Positions 50,910 through 63,987 of a DNA stretch of 64,000 bases are shown one piece after another. The position numbers and the translations under genes are program-made. Below the pieces are notes generated by a model. It was not told the DNA's origin and ran no database searches. It saw nothing but the letters and a program-made list of their open reading frames with translations. The DNA comes from Streptomyces puniciscabiei (lineage in GTDB: Bacteria > Actinomycetota > Actinomycetes > Streptomycetales > Streptomycetaceae): assembly GCF_006715785.1 (NCBI RefSeq), contig NZ_VFNX01000002.1, forward strand, positions 434,001 through 498,000, given 5' to 3'. Position 1 is the first letter of the stretch, and each line of letters starts with the position of its first letter.

Positions 50910-52192
50910 CGGGCGTCTCCTGAAGGGCCGGAAAGGTGCGGGTAGAGCGGGTGCTTGGCGGCCAGCGCCTCGGTGCGGGCGCGCAGGGCGGCCACGTCCG
51001 GCTCGGGCTGGAGGGCCAGCGCGATCACGTCGGCGACCTCGGCGAAGTCGTCCTCGGTGAAGCCCCGGGTGGCCAGCGCGGGGGTACCGATGCGCAGGCC
51101 GGAGGTGACCATGGGCGGGCGCGGGTCGAAGGGGACGGCGTTGCGGTTGACGGTGATGCCGATCCGGTGGAGGAGGTCTTCGGCCTGCCGGCCGTCCAGG
51201 GACGAGTCCCGCAGGTCGACGAGGACGAGGTGGACGTCCGTGCCGCCCGTCAGCACCTTCACTCCGGCCGCGGCCGCGTCGGTACGGGTGAGGCGCTCGG
51301 CGAGGATGCGTGCGCCCGCGAGGGTACGGGCCTGGCGCTCGGCGAACTCGGGGGACGCCGCGACCCTGAAGGAGACCGCCTTCGCGGCGATGACGTGCTC
51401 CAGCGGGCCGCCCTGCATGCCCGGGAACACCGCCGAGTTGATCTTCTTGGCGAGGTCGGCGTCGTTGGTGAGGATGACGCCGCCGCGGGGCCCGCCGAGG
51501 GTCTTGTGCGTGGTGGTGGTGACCACGTGGGCGTGCGGGACGGGGCTGGGATGCAGTCCGGCGGCTACCAGGCCCGCGAAATGTGCCATGTCGACCATGA
51601 GGAGGGCACCGACCTCGTCGGCGATCCGGCGGAAGGCCGCGAAGTCCAGCTGCCTCGGGTACGCCGACCAGCCCGCGATGATCATCTTGGGGCGGTGCTC
51701 CTTGGCGAGCCGCTCCACCTCGTCCATGTCCACGAGGTAGTCCTGCTCGGAGACGTGGTACGGGACGACGTCGAGCATCTTGCCGCTGTAGTTGAGGCGC
51801 ATGCCGTGCGTGAGATGGCCGCCGTGCGCGAGGTCGAGGCCGAGGACGGTGTCGCCGGGCTGGAGGAGGGCGAAGAACACGGCGGTGTTCGCCTGGGCCC
51901 CCGAGTGCGGCTGGACATTGGCGTATCCGGCGCCGAACAGGGACTTGATCCGCTCGATCGCCAGCCGCTCCATGACGTCGACGTGCTCGCAGCCGCCGTA
52001 GTAGCGGCGGCCGGGGTATCCCTCGGCGTACTTGTTGGTCGCGACCGAGCCCTGCGCCTCCATCACGGCGGTGGGCGCGAAGTTCTCGGAGGCGATCATC
52101 TCCAGGGTGGTCTGCTGGCGGTGCAGCTCGGCGCGAAGGGCTTCGTGGACCTCGGGGTCCAGCTCCGCCAGGGGCGTGTTCAGGGCGTTCAT
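50906..52192 (-). CDS. glyA: Serine hydroxymethyltransferase
   Basis: A 428-residue PLP enzyme interconverting glycine + methylene-THF and serine. PLP lysine lies in [15 protein letters not shown]. Other signatures are [39 protein letters not shown] and [14 protein letters not shown]. It lies in the sarcosine oxidase operon and would consume the glycine and methylene-THF made there. The genome presumably has a housekeeping copy elsewhere. Its start overlaps the folD stop (ATG 52192, folD stop at 52189-52191), so the two are coupled. Confidence 0.96.
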   Translation of the reverse strand: MNALNTPLAELDPEVHEALRAELHRQQTTLEMIASENFAPTAVMEAQGSVATNKYAEGYPGRRYYGGCEHVDVMERLAIERIKSLFGAGYANVQPHSGAQANTAVFFALLQPGDTVLGLDLAHGGHLTHGMRLNYSGKMLDVVPYHVSEQDYLVDMDEVERLAKEHRPKMIIAGWSAYPRQLDFAAFRRIADEVGALLMVDMAHFAGLVAAGLHPSPVPHAHVVTTTTHKTLGGPRGGVILTNDADLAKKINSAVFPGMQGGPLEHVIAAKAVSFRVAASPEFAERQARTLAGARILAERLTRTDAAAAGVKVLTGGTDVHLVLVDLRDSSLDGRQAEDLLHRIGITVNRNAVPFDPRPPMVTSGLRIGTPALATRGFTEDDFAEVADVIALALQPEPDVAALRARTEALAAKHPLYPHLSGPSGDAR

Positions 52193-53049
52193 ACGGCGGT
52201 CGCGTTCCTCTCGGCGGCCTCGACGACGTTGGCGAGCAGCATCGCCCGGGTCATGGGTCCCACTCCCCCGGGCATCGGGGCGAGCCATCCGGCGACCCCG
52301 GCGGCCTCCGGGTGGACGTCGCCGACGAGCCCGTGCTCGGTGCGGGTGATGCCGACGTCCAGGACGGCCGCGCCGGGGCGCAGCATGTCCTTGGTGATCA
52401 GTCCCGGCGAGCCGGCCGCCGCGACGACGATGTCCGCCTCGCGCACGTGCCAGGCCAGGCCCTTGGTTCCGGTGTGGCACAGGGTGACGGTGGCGTTCTC
52501 GGACCTGCGGGTGAGCAGCAGCCCGATGGGCCGTCCGACCGTGATGCCCCGGCCGACCACGCACACCCGCGCTCCGGCGAGCGGGACGTCGTAGCGGCGC
52601 AGCAGTTCGACGATGCCGCGCGGGGTGCACGGCAGGGGCGCCTCGACGCCGAGGGTGAGCCGGCCGAGGTTGACCGGGTGCAGTCCGTCGGCGTCCTTGG
52701 CGGGGTCCATGCGCTCCAGGACGGCGCCTGCGTCCAGGTGGCGCGGCAGGGGGAGCTGGACGATGTAGCCGGTGCAGGCCGGGTCGGCGTTGAGCTCGTC
52801 GATGACGTCCTCGACCTGCCGCTGGGTTGCGTCGGCGGGCAGTTCGCGGCGCAGCGAGGCGATGCCGACCTGAGCGCAGTCGCGGTGCTTCCCGGCGACG
52901 TAGGCGTGGCTGCCGGGGTCGTCGCCGACGAGGACGGTACCGAGGCCCGGCGGGCGTCCGGTGGTGGCCGTCAACTTGGCCACGCGCTCGGCGAGTTCGC
53001 GACGGATGTCAGCGGCAGTCACCTTGCCGTCAAGCAGCTGTGCGGTCAC
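52189..53049 (-). CDS. folD: Methylenetetrahydrofolate dehydrogenase/cyclohydrolase
   Basis: A 286-residue bifunctional enzyme that oxidises methylene-THF to methenyl-THF and hydrolyses it to 10-formyl-THF. GTG 53049 follows AAGGAG. The catalytic Y-V-A-G-K (YxxxK) is in [13 protein letters not shown]. Also present are [24 protein letters not shown] and the nucleotide-binding [19 protein letters not shown]. Closing residues [16 protein letters not shown] are typical. It links sarcosine demethylation to PurU and NADPH formation. In the usual family the nucleotide loop reads GRSxxVGxP; here GRGITVGRP replaces the serine. Confidence 0.95.
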   Translation of the reverse strand: MTAQLLDGKVTAADIRRELAERVAKLTATTGRPPGLGTVLVGDDPGSHAYVAGKHRDCAQVGIASLRRELPADATQRQVEDVIDELNADPACTGYIVQLPLPRHLDAGAVLERMDPAKDADGLHPVNLGRLTLGVEAPLPCTPRGIVELLRRYDVPLAGARVCVVGRGITVGRPIGLLLTRRSENATVTLCHTGTKGLAWHVREADIVVAAAGSPGLITKDMLRPGAAVLDVGITRTEHGLVGDVHPEAAGVAGWLAPMPGGVGPMTRAMLLANVVEAAERNATAV

Positions 53050-53081
53050 AGCCGGTACTCCTTCCAAGAGCGTGAGCTGAG

Positions 53082-53099
53082 GCGCCCCGTAAGGGGCGC
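53082..53099. repeat. Short GC hairpin repeat upstream of folD
   Basis: GCGCCCC-GTAA-GGGGCGC forms a 7-bp stem with a GTAA loop. The flanking GGGGAACTGCGCGCCCAGCC is of a type I recall as widely repeated between Streptomyces genes. It lies between the folD start and the dimethylglycine oxidase stop and could act as a processing or termination site. Confidence 0.55.
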
Positions 53100-53169
53100 G
53101 GGGAACTGCGCGCCCAGCCACGGCGAAGCCGCAGCCGAAGAACAACCCATGGCGGCACCCCCTACGAAC

Positions 53170-55635
<2,466 letters not shown>

Positions 55636-55645
55636 TCAGTTGCTT

Positions 55646-55674
55646 GTTGCGCAACTAGGTTCAGGTTGCGCAAC
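55646..55674. promoter_or_regulatory. Paired GTTGCGCAAC boxes upstream of dimethylglycine oxidase
   Basis: Two perfect 10-bp palindromes GTTGCGCAAC (55646-55655 and 55665-55674) repeat at 19 bp. They are the best matches to the TTGCG motif shared with purU, betB and iclR, and probably bind the IclR-family regulator. Confidence 0.65.
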
Positions 55675-55745
55675 TCAATGTGCCTGTCGCCCTGCAGGGT
55701 GTCAAGGGGTCGGTGACGTCGGAAAACGCCCCGGAACACGGCAAT

Positions 55746-55787
55746 GCCCGGCGGGCGGTGCGCACGGGTGCGCACCGCCCGCCGGGC
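55746..55787 (-). terminator. Very strong hairpin after the betaine-type binding protein gene
   Basis: Perfect 20-bp arms (55746-55765 and 55768-55787) are separated by only GG, starting 31 bp beyond the binding-protein stop. It isolates the transporter operon from the dimethylglycine oxidase promoter. Confidence 0.85.
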
Positions 55788-55817
55788 GTCCTCGGCCGGC
55801 CCTTTTCCGACCCTCCG

Positions 55818-56783
55818 CTACTTCAGCCAGGTGTCGACCTTGTCGCGGTTGGCGTCGACCCACTTCTTGGCCGCCGCGTCGTCCGACATCTTGTCCACGG
55901 CGATGTACTTGGCCACGGTGTTCTGGTCGTCGTTCGTCCAGTGGAAGTTCTTCACCAGCTTGTACGCCGGGCTGCCCGACTTGGCGAACCGCGCTGAGAC
56001 GATCTTGTCCAGGTCGTACACGGGATAGTCACAGGCCACCTTCGCCGCGTCGGCGTCGCAGCCCTTCGTGTACGTGGGCAGGTTGACCTTCACCAACGGC
56101 ACTTCCGACAGGAACCACTGCGGTTCGTAGAAGTAGCCGATCATCCACTGCTTGTTCTTCTCGGCGGTGCGGTAGGCCTGGATGAGCGCGGTCTCACTGC
56201 CCGCGTACACCACCTTGAAGTCCAGCTTCAGGTTCTTGACCAGGGCGGCGTCGTTGGTGACGTACGACGGGTCGCCGTCGAGCAGCTGGCCCTTGCCGCC
56301 CGACTCGGAGGTCTTGAATTTGTCGGCGTACTTGTTGAGGTTCTTCCAGTCGGTGATGTCCGGGTGAGCCTTGGCCAGCCACGGCGGCACGAACCAGCCG
56401 ATGACCCCCTTGTTGCCCGTGGAGCCCGCCTCCACGGCGGTCTGCTGCCCGCTGATGTACTTCTTCTTCAGATCGTCGTGGCCCCAGTTCTCCAGGACGG
56501 CGTCGACCTCGCCGGTCCCGAAGCCCTGCCAGGCGATCTCCTCCTTCAGGTCCTTCTTGTTGACCGTACAGCCGAGGTCGTGCTGCGCCACGTACGCGAC
56601 GACCGCCGCGTCCGCCTCGTAGCCGACCCACGGGTTGACGGCCAAATCGAAGGTGCCGCACTTGCCGCCCGAGGACTTCGCGCCCGCGGAGGTGCTGTCG
56701 CCGACCTTCGCGCCCGAGCAGGCGGTGAGGGTGAGGCCGAGGACGGCCAGGCCGGCCGCGCCGGCTCGCCAGTGTCTTGCCAT
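55818..56783 (-). CDS. proX: Glycine betaine/proline-type ABC transporter binding lipoprotein
   Basis: A 321-residue OpuAC-type binding protein. The lipobox is L-T-A-C (Cys about 22). Aromatic and acidic residues of the ligand cage lie in DLAVNPWVGYEADAAVV, LENWGHDDL and GYFYEPQWFLSEVPL. The last is an aromatic-rich segment typical of quaternary-amine binding. It is the third gene after the ATPase and the double permease. Choline or glycine betaine is the expected ligand given the BetA/BetB neighbours; the choice between them is open. Confidence 0.9.
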   Translation of the reverse strand: MARHWRAGAAGLAVLGLTLTACSGAKVGDSTSAGAKSSGGKCGTFDLAVNPWVGYEADAAVVAYVAQHDLGCTVNKKDLKEEIAWQGFGTGEVDAVLENWGHDDLKKKYISGQQTAVEAGSTGNKGVIGWFVPPWLAKAHPDITDWKNLNKYADKFKTSESGGKGQLLDGDPSYVTNDAALVKNLKLDFKVVYAGSETALIQAYRTAEKNKQWMIGYFYEPQWFLSEVPLVKVNLPTYTKGCDADAAKVACDYPVYDLDKIVSARFAKSGSPAYKLVKNFHWTNDDQNTVAKYIAVDKMSDDAAAKKWVDANRDKVDTWLK

Positions 56784-56796
56784 GGTGTCGTGCTCC

Positions 56797-58773
56797 TTAT
56801 GCCCTGGTGCGTCGCGCCGCAGCCTGAGTGATCCGGTCGAACATGACTCCCAGCAGTACGATGGCGATCCCTGCCGCCAGCCCCTTCCCGTACAGCTGTC
56901 CCTGCGAGAATCCGGCCACGACGTCGTAGCCGAGGGCGCCCGCCCCTACCAGGCCGCCCACCACAACCATCGACAGCACATAGATCAGACCCTGGTTGGT
57001 CGCGAGGGTCAGGGCACTGCGTGCCATCGGCAGTTGGACCTTGGTGATGATCTGCCAGGTGTTGCACCCGGCGGAGGTGGCCGCCTCCACGGTGGACTCG
57101 GACACGTTCCGCACACCGTCCGCGATGATCTTGATGGCGACGGGCGCCGCGTAGACGACGGCCGCGACGATCGCGGTGAACCGGGTGGCTCCGAAGAGGG
57201 CCAGGAACGGCACCAGATAGACGAACGGCGGCATGACCTGGGCGGCGTCCAGGGTGGGCCGCACCAGCCGGTCCACGAGGGCGCTGCGGCCCATCCAGAC
57301 GCCGAAGACGGCGCCGAACAGCATCACCAGCACCGTGGCCACGGCCGTGGAGGCGAGGGTCGTCATGCTGTCCGACCACACGCCCGTACCGACCAGCAGC
57401 CCGACGCACACCGCGGCCGTCACCGCCGCCCAGCGGCCGCCGAGCACCGCGCCGAGCGCGACCAGGGTGACGCCGACGAGCCACCACGGGGAGTCCGTGA
57501 GCAGCGTCTGGAACGGGTTCAGCAGGCCGTTGGTGATGACGTCCCGGACGCCGTTGGTCACCCCCGAGAGGTGGTCCTGCAGCCAGGTGGTCGTCGTGTC
57601 GGCCGCGCTCGCGATGTGGCTGCCGGTGCTGCCGTTGCCGGGGAACTGGGCCGCCCAGACGTAGGTGTGGGACAGGTAGACGAGGACGGCGGTGCCGATC
57701 CCGCCCGCCACCAGCAGCGGGCGGCGCCACTTCGTCAGGCGGCCGCCGCTGCGCCGGGCGGCGTCGGCGCGTCCGGCGGCCGCCGTGGTGACCCGGTCGA
57801 GCACGATGGCCATGACGACGATGGCCAGGCCGGCGTTGAACGCCGTACCGACGTCGAGCGACTGCAGGGCCTGTACGACGGTCTTGCCGAGGCCGGGCGC
57901 ATCGATCAGCGCGGCGATGGTCACCATGGCCAGGGCGGCCATGATGGTCTGGTTGACGCCCATGACGACCGTGCGCTTCGACATCGGCAGCAGTACCTTC
58001 AGCAGCTGCTGCGTCCGCGTGGTGCCGAGCGAGTCGGCCGCCTCGACGGTGGTCTCGGGCACGGAGCGGATGGCGTGCGCGGTGATGCGGATGGCGGGCG
58101 GTGCCGCGTAGATCACCGTGGTGATCACTGCGGAGGCCCCGCCGATCAGGAAGATCAGGGTCAGCGGGGCGAGGTAGACGAAGGTCGGCATCGTCTGCAT
58201 GAAGTCCAGGAAGGGCGTCATGATCCGGTTGAACCGGTCGGAGAGACCGGCCCAGACGCCCAGCGGGATGCCGATGAGCAGCGCCACGAGGACCGCCGAC
58301 AGGGTCAGCGCCAGGGTGTCCATGCTCTCCTGCCACAGGCCCTGCAGCCCGAAGAAGGTGAAGCCGGCGACCGCCAGCAGCGCGACCCGCCAGTTGCCCA
58401 CGGCCCAGGAGACGTAGCCGGTGAGCCCGACGACGCCGAGCCAGCCGATCTGCGGGACCGGGCGGGTGCCGGTGGGCTGGGAGATCAGGGACTGGACGAA
58501 GGTCACCAGGTTGTCGATGGCCAGCCGGATCTCATTGAAGAAGTACAGGAAGAGCGGGTTGGAGTTGCGGTTGGCCCCGATGCTGTCGTTGAGGTCGTTC
58601 AGCCAGCGGTGCAGGCCGGTGAGGTCCGCCGCGGCGAGGGTGAGCGTCTGCCGGCCGCGCAGCGCGGCGAAGAGCACCAGCCAGGCGAGCAGTATCGCCG
58701 CCACCACCATGGGGCGGCCGACCTTCTTGCGTATCGTCGCGACCGGCGCGGTCGCGTCGGCGGCCACGGCCAT
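56797..58773 (-). CDS. proW: Glycine betaine-type ABC permease with two fused permease domains
   Basis: A 658-residue membrane protein containing two ProW-type permease domains in tandem (about 120-330 and 430-655), each with its own EAA coupling loop: EAADSLGTTRTQQLLKVLLP and EAATSAGCNTWQIITKVQLP. Most systems use one ~300-residue ProW that dimerises; here both halves are in one chain, as in some actinobacteria. ATG 58773 overlaps the ATPase stop as TGATG. An in-frame GTG one codon earlier is possible. Confidence 0.92.
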   Translation of the reverse strand: MAVAADATAPVATIRKKVGRPMVVAAILLAWLVLFAALRGRQTLTLAAADLTGLHRWLNDLNDSIGANRNSNPLFLYFFNEIRLAIDNLVTFVQSLISQPTGTRPVPQIGWLGVVGLTGYVSWAVGNWRVALLAVAGFTFFGLQGLWQESMDTLALTLSAVLVALLIGIPLGVWAGLSDRFNRIMTPFLDFMQTMPTFVYLAPLTLIFLIGGASAVITTVIYAAPPAIRITAHAIRSVPETTVEAADSLGTTRTQQLLKVLLPMSKRTVVMGVNQTIMAALAMVTIAALIDAPGLGKTVVQALQSLDVGTAFNAGLAIVVMAIVLDRVTTAAAGRADAARRSGGRLTKWRRPLLVAGGIGTAVLVYLSHTYVWAAQFPGNGSTGSHIASAADTTTTWLQDHLSGVTNGVRDVITNGLLNPFQTLLTDSPWWLVGVTLVALGAVLGGRWAAVTAAVCVGLLVGTGVWSDSMTTLASTAVATVLVMLFGAVFGVWMGRSALVDRLVRPTLDAAQVMPPFVYLVPFLALFGATRFTAIVAAVVYAAPVAIKIIADGVRNVSESTVEAATSAGCNTWQIITKVQLPMARSALTLATNQGLIYVLSMVVVGGLVGAGALGYDVVAGFSQGQLYGKGLAAGIAIVLLGVMFDRITQAAARRTRA

Positions 58774-59876
58774 CACGCACCGCCTTCCTGACCGGCTGCC
58801 TGTCCCGCGACGACGGAGAGGATCTCCTCGTCGCCGACGATGCCGAGCAGCTCGCCGTTCTCCACGACCTTGACGGGCCGGTGGGCGGCCAGCACGGTCC
58901 GGGTGGCTTCACGCACCACGACGTCGGGCCCCAACTCCGGTCCGTCCAAGGCGTCTTCGGGCTCCACCGGGCGCATGATCCAGCGCAGGGTGAGGACATC
59001 GCCGCGCGGCACGTCCTTCACGAAGTCGCGTACGTAGTCGTCCGCCGGGGCGCCGACCAGTTCGTCACCGGTGCCGCACTGCACGGTCTTGCCGTCGCGC
59101 ATGATCAGGATGCGGTCGCCCAGCTTCAGGGCCTCGGAGAGGTCGTGGGTGATGAACACCATGGTCTTGCCGACCTCGCGGTGCAGGCGGATGACCTCGC
59201 TCTGCATGTCGCGGCGGATCAGCGGGTCGAGCGCGGAGAAGGGCTCGTCGAAGAAGAGGACGTCGGGGTCGCCGGCGAGGGCGCGGGCGAGGCCGACGCG
59301 CTGCTGCATACCGCCGGAGAGCTGGTCGGGGTAGGAGTTCTCGTACCCGGCCAGGCCCACCAGTTCGACGGTCTCCAGCGCGCGCCTGGTGCGCTCGGCC
59401 TTGCCCATGCCCCGGATCTCCAGGCCGAACGCCACGTTGTCGACGACCCTGCGGTGCGGCAGCAGACCGAAGTGCTGGAAGACCATGGAGAACTTGCTGC
59501 GCCGCAGCTCGCGCAGCCGCCCCGGGTCGGCGCCCCGGATGTCCTCGCCCTCGAAGACGACTTCTCCGGCGGTGGGTTCGATCAGCCGGGTCAGACATCG
59601 CACCAGGGTGGACTTGCCGGATCCGGACAGGCCCATGACGACGAAGACCTCGCCGGGCGACACGTCGAAGTCGACGTCCCGTACGGCGGCGGTGCAGCCG
59701 GTGCGGTCCATGAGCTCTCGGCGGGTCAGTCCGCACAGCTCCTTGGAACCCGGCACTTCGTCGGCCTTCGGCCCGAACACCTTCCACAGCCGGCGCACGG
59801 AGATGACCGGGGTGCGGTCCGTGGGGTCCTGGGACGTGTCGCGCCGCTGCGACACCTCGGTCTGTGCTGGGGTCAT
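58773..59876 (-). CDS. proV: Glycine betaine-type ABC transporter ATPase
   Basis: A 367-residue ProV/OpuAA-type ATPase starting at ATG 59876 behind AGAGAGG. Walker A is GLSGSGKST, signature [15 protein letters not shown], Walker [14 protein letters not shown], with switch His in [10 protein letters not shown]. The N-terminal extension [11 protein letters not shown].. is typical of ProV. The C-terminal CBS region is short (about 310-367, [17 protein letters not shown]), so only part of an osmosensing CBS pair remains. It heads the proV-proW-proX operon. Confidence 0.94.
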   Translation of the reverse strand: MTPAQTEVSQRRDTSQDPTDRTPVISVRRLWKVFGPKADEVPGSKELCGLTRRELMDRTGCTAAVRDVDFDVSPGEVFVVMGLSGSGKSTLVRCLTRLIEPTAGEVVFEGEDIRGADPGRLRELRRSKFSMVFQHFGLLPHRRVVDNVAFGLEIRGMGKAERTRRALETVELVGLAGYENSYPDQLSGGMQQRVGLARALAGDPDVLFFDEPFSALDPLIRRDMQSEVIRLHREVGKTMVFITHDLSEALKLGDRILIMRDGKTVQCGTGDELVGAPADDYVRDFVKDVPRGDVLTLRWIMRPVEPEDALDGPELGPDVVVREATRTVLAAHRPVKVVENGELLGIVGDEEILSVVAGQAAGQEGGA

Positions 59877-59896
59877 GATCGACCTCTCTTCGGCGT

Positions 59897-61366
59897 TCAG
59901 CCGCGGAACCAGTGCTGCGGCCGGGGTTGGATGTTCTGCCAGACGTGCTTGGGCTCTCGGTACTCGTCGAGGCCGGTCGGCCCCAGCTCGCGGCCCACGC
60001 CCGAGCGCCCGAACCCACCCCATTCCGCTTGCGGCACGTAGGGGTGGTAGTCGTTGATCCACACGGTGCCGTGGCGCAGCCTGCGGGCCACCCGCTGGGC
60101 CTTGCCCGCGTCCTGCGTCCAGACGGCTCCGGCGAGGCCGTACTCCGTGTCGTTGGCGATCCGGACGGCGTCGTCCTCGTCGTGGAAGCGCTCGACGGTG
60201 AGCACGGGTCCGAAGGACTCCTCGTGCACCACCCGCATGTCCTGGCGGCACTCGTCGAGGACGGTGGGCGGGTAGTAGAAGCCGTCCGCGAGCGCGGGGT
60301 CGTCGGGGCGTGTGCCGCCGCAGCGCAGCACGGCGCCCTCGGCGAGGCCTGCGGCGACGTACGCCTCGACCTTGTCGCGGTGTTGTGCGGAGATCAGCGC
60401 GCCGGTCTCGGCCTCGGTGTCGAACGGCCCGCCGAGCCGGATCCGCCGGGCGCGGCGCACGACCTCGTCGACGAAGGCGTCGTGGAGGGAGTCCTCGACG
60501 ATCAGGCGGGCGCCGGCCGAGCAGACCTGACCGGAGTGCAGGAAGACGGCGGTGAGCGCGAAGTCGACGGCGGTCTCGAAGTCGGCGTCGGCGAAGACGA
60601 CGTTCGGGTTCTTCCCGCCCAGCTCCAGCGCGACCTTCTTCACCGTCGCCGCCGCGGTGGCCATGATGTGCCGCCCGGTGTCCACGCCTCCGGTGAAGGA
60701 CACCATGTCGACGGCCGGGTGCTCGGCGAGCGGTGCACCCGCCTCGGCTCCGGTGCCCAGCACCAGATTGGCGGCGCCGGCCGGGAGCCCCGCCTCCTGC
60801 AGGGCCTTCATCAGCAGGACGGAGGTGGAGGGGGTGAGCTCACTGGGCTTGAGGACCACGGTGTTGCCCGCGAGCAGGGCCGGGGCGACCTTCCAACTGG
60901 CCTGGAGCAGCGGGTAGTTCCAGGGGGTGATCAGTCCGCACACGCCGACGGGCTCGTAGGTGACCCGGCTGAGGGCGTCGTCGCGTCCGGTGTCGACCAC
61001 CCGTCCGGCGCTGGTGCCGGCGATGCCGCCGTAGTAGCGGAAGCAGGAGACGACGTCGGCGATGTCGTACTCGCTCTCGACCAGGCGCTTGCCGGTGTCG
61101 AGGGATTCGGCGCGGGCGAACTCCTTGGCGTCGCGCTCGATGACGTCGGCGGTGCGCAGCAGCAGTGCGCCGCGCTCCCGCTCGGGGGTGCGGGGCCAGG
61201 GGCCCTCGTCGAAGGCGCGCCGGGCCGCGGCGATCGCCGCCTCGGTGTCGGGGCGGGTCGCCTCCGAGACCGTCGCGACCAGCGTGCCGTCCGCCGGACA
61301 GCGGATCTCCCGGTGGCCGCCGGCCACCGCAGCGCGCCATTCTCCGTCCACGTACAGATCTGCCAC
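59897..61366 (-). CDS. betB: Betaine aldehyde dehydrogenase-like aldehyde dehydrogenase
   Basis: A 489-residue NAD(P)-dependent aldehyde dehydrogenase. The catalytic pair is Glu in [13 protein letters not shown] and Cys in [45 protein letters not shown] and the [25 protein letters not shown] ending match betaine aldehyde dehydrogenases. GTG 61366 follows GAAGGG. It oxidises betaine aldehyde from BetA to glycine betaine. A TTGCG box pair lies just upstream of the start, linking it to the IclR regulator. Confidence 0.9.
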   Translation of the reverse strand: MADLYVDGEWRAAVAGGHREIRCPADGTLVATVSEATRPDTEAAIAAARRAFDEGPWPRTPERERGALLLRTADVIERDAKEFARAESLDTGKRLVESEYDIADVVSCFRYYGGIAGTSAGRVVDTGRDDALSRVTYEPVGVCGLITPWNYPLLQASWKVAPALLAGNTVVLKPSELTPSTSVLLMKALQEAGLPAGAANLVLGTGAEAGAPLAEHPAVDMVSFTGGVDTGRHIMATAAATVKKVALELGGKNPNVVFADADFETAVDFALTAVFLHSGQVCSAGARLIVEDSLHDAFVDEVVRRARRIRLGGPFDTEAETGALISAQHRDKVEAYVAAGLAEGAVLRCGGTRPDDPALADGFYYPPTVLDECRQDMRVVHEESFGPVLTVERFHDEDDAVRIANDTEYGLAGAVWTQDAGKAQRVARRLRHGTVWINDYHPYVPQAEWGGFGRSGVGRELGPTGLDEYREPKHVWQNIQPRPQHWFRG

Positions 61367-61390
61367 GGCCGCGCCCTTCAAAGGAGCTTC

Positions 61391-61415
61391 GTTGCGTATT
61401 GTGCACTGTATTGCT
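61391..61415. promoter_or_regulatory. TTGCG box pair upstream of betB
   Basis: GTTGCGTATTGTGCAC (61391-61406, imperfect palindrome) is followed by a second TTGC at 61411, 19 bp from the first TTGC at 61392. They lie 25-50 bp upstream of the betB GTG. The period equals that at purU and at the dimethylglycine oxidase gene. Confidence 0.55.
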
Positions 61416-61476
61416 TGTGGTGGAACACCCTGTCCGACCGGGCCGACGCCCGTCAAGGGGTCGGCGGATGCCGATT

Positions 61477-62313
61477 TCAGGCGGCCAGCCGGTCCAGCAG
61501 GGCCCGGCGCCAGCGCTCCGTCTCGGCGATCTGGTTGAAGGTGAACAGGTGCAGGCCGGCCACCGCGGCCGCGGGCCCCGTGAGCGCCTCCGCACCGCGG
61601 CCGAGCAGCCGCTCGGGGGCGTATCCGCCGGGGGCCGAAAACCGCAGGAACCAGGACGGGTGCCGGGTGAGGAAGCGCGTCGACTCCCCCACCCCGATCT
61701 TCGTCGCCATGGCCAGCAGCTTCCCCCGCTGGACCGGCCCGGCGACGCCCACGTACACGGGCAGGGTGATGTCGCGGCGCCGGAGCCTGGTGATCCAGTC
61801 GCCGAGGACGCGCGGGTCGAAGCACAGGTTGCTGACGATGTACGTGGCGTGCGTCCGCTTGTCCCACATCGACTGGATGGTGATGTCGTCGTGGATGAGC
61901 GGATGGCTCTCCGGATAGCCGGTGATGCCCAGCTCGGTGAAGGGCCTGCCCATGTCACTCAGCCCCCGCAGCACCGGCAGCGCGCCGTCGTACGGCCCCG
62001 CCGGCGGGTCGGCGTCTCCCGCCGGCACGAACACGTCGTCCACCCGCGCCGCGCGCAGCCGCTCGGCCACGTCCTTCAGATGGGCGTCGTCCCGCAGCAG
62101 CCGTGCGGGCACGTGCGGGACGACACGGTAGCCGTGCGCCGCGAGGCGCTCGGTGAGGCCGAGCGTCGGCTCCAGCCCCTTGACCGGCGACGCGGTGACC
62201 GTGACCACGACGTCGCGGGGCACATGGGCGAGGACCTTCTCCTCCGTCGGCTCCGCCGGCAGCACCTCGTAGCGGACGCGGCCGAGCAGCGCCCGCAGCG
62301 CCTGGGCGCCCAT
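61477..62313 (-). CDS. Methylenetetrahydrofolate reductase-like protein (MetF family)
   Basis: A 278-residue TIM-barrel protein of the MetF family. RYEVLPAEPTEEKVLAHVP, VVVTVTASPVKGLEPTLGL, DDVFVPAGDADPPAGPY and ELGITGYPESHPLIHDDI correspond to the conserved E-x-x-P start, the folate-site aspartate region and the G-x-x-G-Y-P-E-x-H motif. It is shorter and more diverged than housekeeping MetF. Lying between betA and betB, it probably handles methylene-THF made during betaine demethylation. Direction (reductase or oxidase) cannot be told. Confidence 0.82.
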   Translation of the reverse strand: MGAQALRALLGRVRYEVLPAEPTEEKVLAHVPRDVVVTVTASPVKGLEPTLGLTERLAAHGYRVVPHVPARLLRDDAHLKDVAERLRAARVDDVFVPAGDADPPAGPYDGALPVLRGLSDMGRPFTELGITGYPESHPLIHDDITIQSMWDKRTHATYIVSNLCFDPRVLGDWITRLRRRDITLPVYVGVAGPVQRGKLLAMATKIGVGESTRFLTRHPSWFLRFSAPGGYAPERLLGRGAEALTGPAAAVAGLHLFTFNQIAETERWRRALLDRLAA

Positions 62314-62316
62314 GCT

Positions 62317-63987
62317 CTACCCGGCCTGCTTCTGGGCGTCGCGGTGCCGGTAGTAGGCGGCCTTCGACGGCTCCAGCGGCTCCCTGCCGAGGATGAGGTC
62401 GGCGGCCTTCTCCGCGATCATCATCACCGGTGCGTAGATGTTGCCGTTGGTGACGTACGGCATGACCGAGGCGTCCACCACGCGCAGCCCGGACAGGCCG
62501 TGCACCCTCATGCTCAGCGGGTCGACGACGGACATCCCGTCGGTGCCCATCTTGCAGGTGCACGAGGGGTGCAGGGCGGTCTCGCCCTCCTTCGCCACCC
62601 AGGCGAGGATCTCCTCGTCGGTCTCGACGGAGGGCCCGGGCGAGATCTCGCCGTCGTTGTAGGGGGCGAGGGCGGGCTGGTTGAGGATCCTGCGGGCGAC
62701 GCGGATCGCCTCGACCCACTCCCGGCGGTCCTGCTCGGTGGAGAGGTAGTTGAAGCGCAGCGCGGGCTTCTCCCGGGGGTCCCTGCTCTTGATCTTCACC
62801 GAGCCGATGGCGTCCGAGTACATGGGCCCGACGTGCACCTGGTAGCCGTGGCCGCCGGCCGGCGAGGAGCCGTCGTAGCGGACGGCGATCGGCAGGAAGT
62901 GGAACATCAGGTTGGGATAGTCCACGTCCTCGTTGCTGCGGGCGAAGCCGCCCGCCTCGAAGTGGTTGGTGGCCGCCGGGCCGGTGCGGAACAGCCACTG
63001 CAGTCCGATGAAGGGGGCGCGCCACTTCGCCATGTACGGCTGCATGGACACGGGCTGCTTGCAGGCGTACTGGACGTACACCTCCAGGTGGTCCTGCATG
63101 TTCTCGCCGACGCCCGGCAGGTCGTGCACGACGTCGATGCCGAGGGCGCGCAGTTCCTCGGCGTTGCCGACGCCGGAGAGCTGCAGCAGTTGCGGGGAGT
63201 TGATCGCGCCTCCGCACAGGATGACCTCGCCGGCGCGGACCTGCTGGGGAGCGCCCTTGCCGCGCCGGTACTCCACACCGACGGCCCGCTTGCCCTCGAA
63301 GAGCACCCGGGTGACCAGGGCACGTGTCTTCACCGTGAGGTTCGGCCGCTTCATCGCGGGCTTGAGGTAGGCCTTCGAGGCCGACAGCCGCCGCCCGCGG
63401 TGGACATTGCGGTCGAACTTGGCGAAGCCCTCCTGACGGTAGCCGTTGACGTCGTCCGTCGGGGCGTAGCCCGCCTCCTGGGTGGCCTTGAGGAAGGCGG
63501 TGAAGAGCGGGTTGGTGGCGGGGCCGCGCTCCAGGACGAGGGGGCCGTCATGGCCGCGGAACTCGTCGTCCGGGTCGGCCGCCAGACAGTTCTCCATCCG
63601 GCGGAAGTACGGCAGGCAGTGGGCGTAGTCCCAGGTCTCCATGCCGGGGTCGGCCGCCCAGCGCTCGTAGTCCATGGGGTTGCCGCGCTGGAAGATCATG
63701 CCGTTGATGCTGCTGGAGCCGCCGAGCACCTTGCCCCGGGCGTGGTAGATGCGCCGGCCGCCCATGTGGGGCTCGGGCTCGGACTCGTACTTCCAGTCGT
63801 AGAAGCGGCTGCCGATGGGGTAGGTCAGCGCCGCGGGCATGTGGATGAAGACGTCCCACGGGTAGTCGGAGCGGCCGGCCTCCAGGACCAGCACCCGGTT
63901 GCCGGGGTCGGCCGAGAGCCGGTTCGCCAGGGCGCTGCCGGCCGACCCGCCGCCGACGATGACGAAGTCGTACTGCAAGGGAGCCAT
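62317..63987 (-). CDS. betA: Choline dehydrogenase (GMC oxidoreductase)
   Basis: A 556-residue GMC flavoenzyme oxidising choline to betaine aldehyde. The FAD fold is [22 protein letters not shown] signatures are [21 protein letters not shown] and [13 protein letters not shown]. The C-terminal active site includes [11 protein letters not shown] and the [19 protein letters not shown] segment. The overall match is to BetA rather than to choline oxidase. It ends 3 bp before the MetF-like start (ATG 62313), so they form one operon. The gene is complete; its promoter lies at or beyond the window edge. Confidence 0.93.
   Translation of the reverse strand: MAPLQYDFVIVGGGSAGSALANRLSADPGNRVLVLEAGRSDYPWDVFIHMPAALTYPIGSRFYDWKYESEPEPHMGGRRIYHARGKVLGGSSSINGMIFQRGNPMDYERWAADPGMETWDYAHCLPYFRRMENCLAADPDDEFRGHDGPLVLERGPATNPLFTAFLKATQEAGYAPTDDVNGYRQEGFAKFDRNVHRGRRLSASKAYLKPAMKRPNLTVKTRALVTRVLFEGKRAVGVEYRRGKGAPQQVRAGEVILCGGAINSPQLLQLSGVGNAEELRALGIDVVHDLPGVGENMQDHLEVYVQYACKQPVSMQPYMAKWRAPFIGLQWLFRTGPAATNHFEAGGFARSNEDVDYPNLMFHFLPIAVRYDGSSPAGGHGYQVHVGPMYSDAIGSVKIKSRDPREKPALRFNYLSTEQDRREWVEAIRVARRILNQPALAPYNDGEISPGPSVETDEEILAWVAKEGETALHPSCTCKMGTDGMSVVDPLSMRVHGLSGLRVVDASVMPYVTNGNIYAPVMMIAEKAADLILGREPLEPSKAAYYRHRDAQKQAG

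Noticed and set aside
53050..53169. A glycine riboswitch before folD/glyA
   Set aside because: The gap is only 120 bp, contains a common Streptomyces hairpin repeat, and shows none of the tandem aptamer core I would expect.
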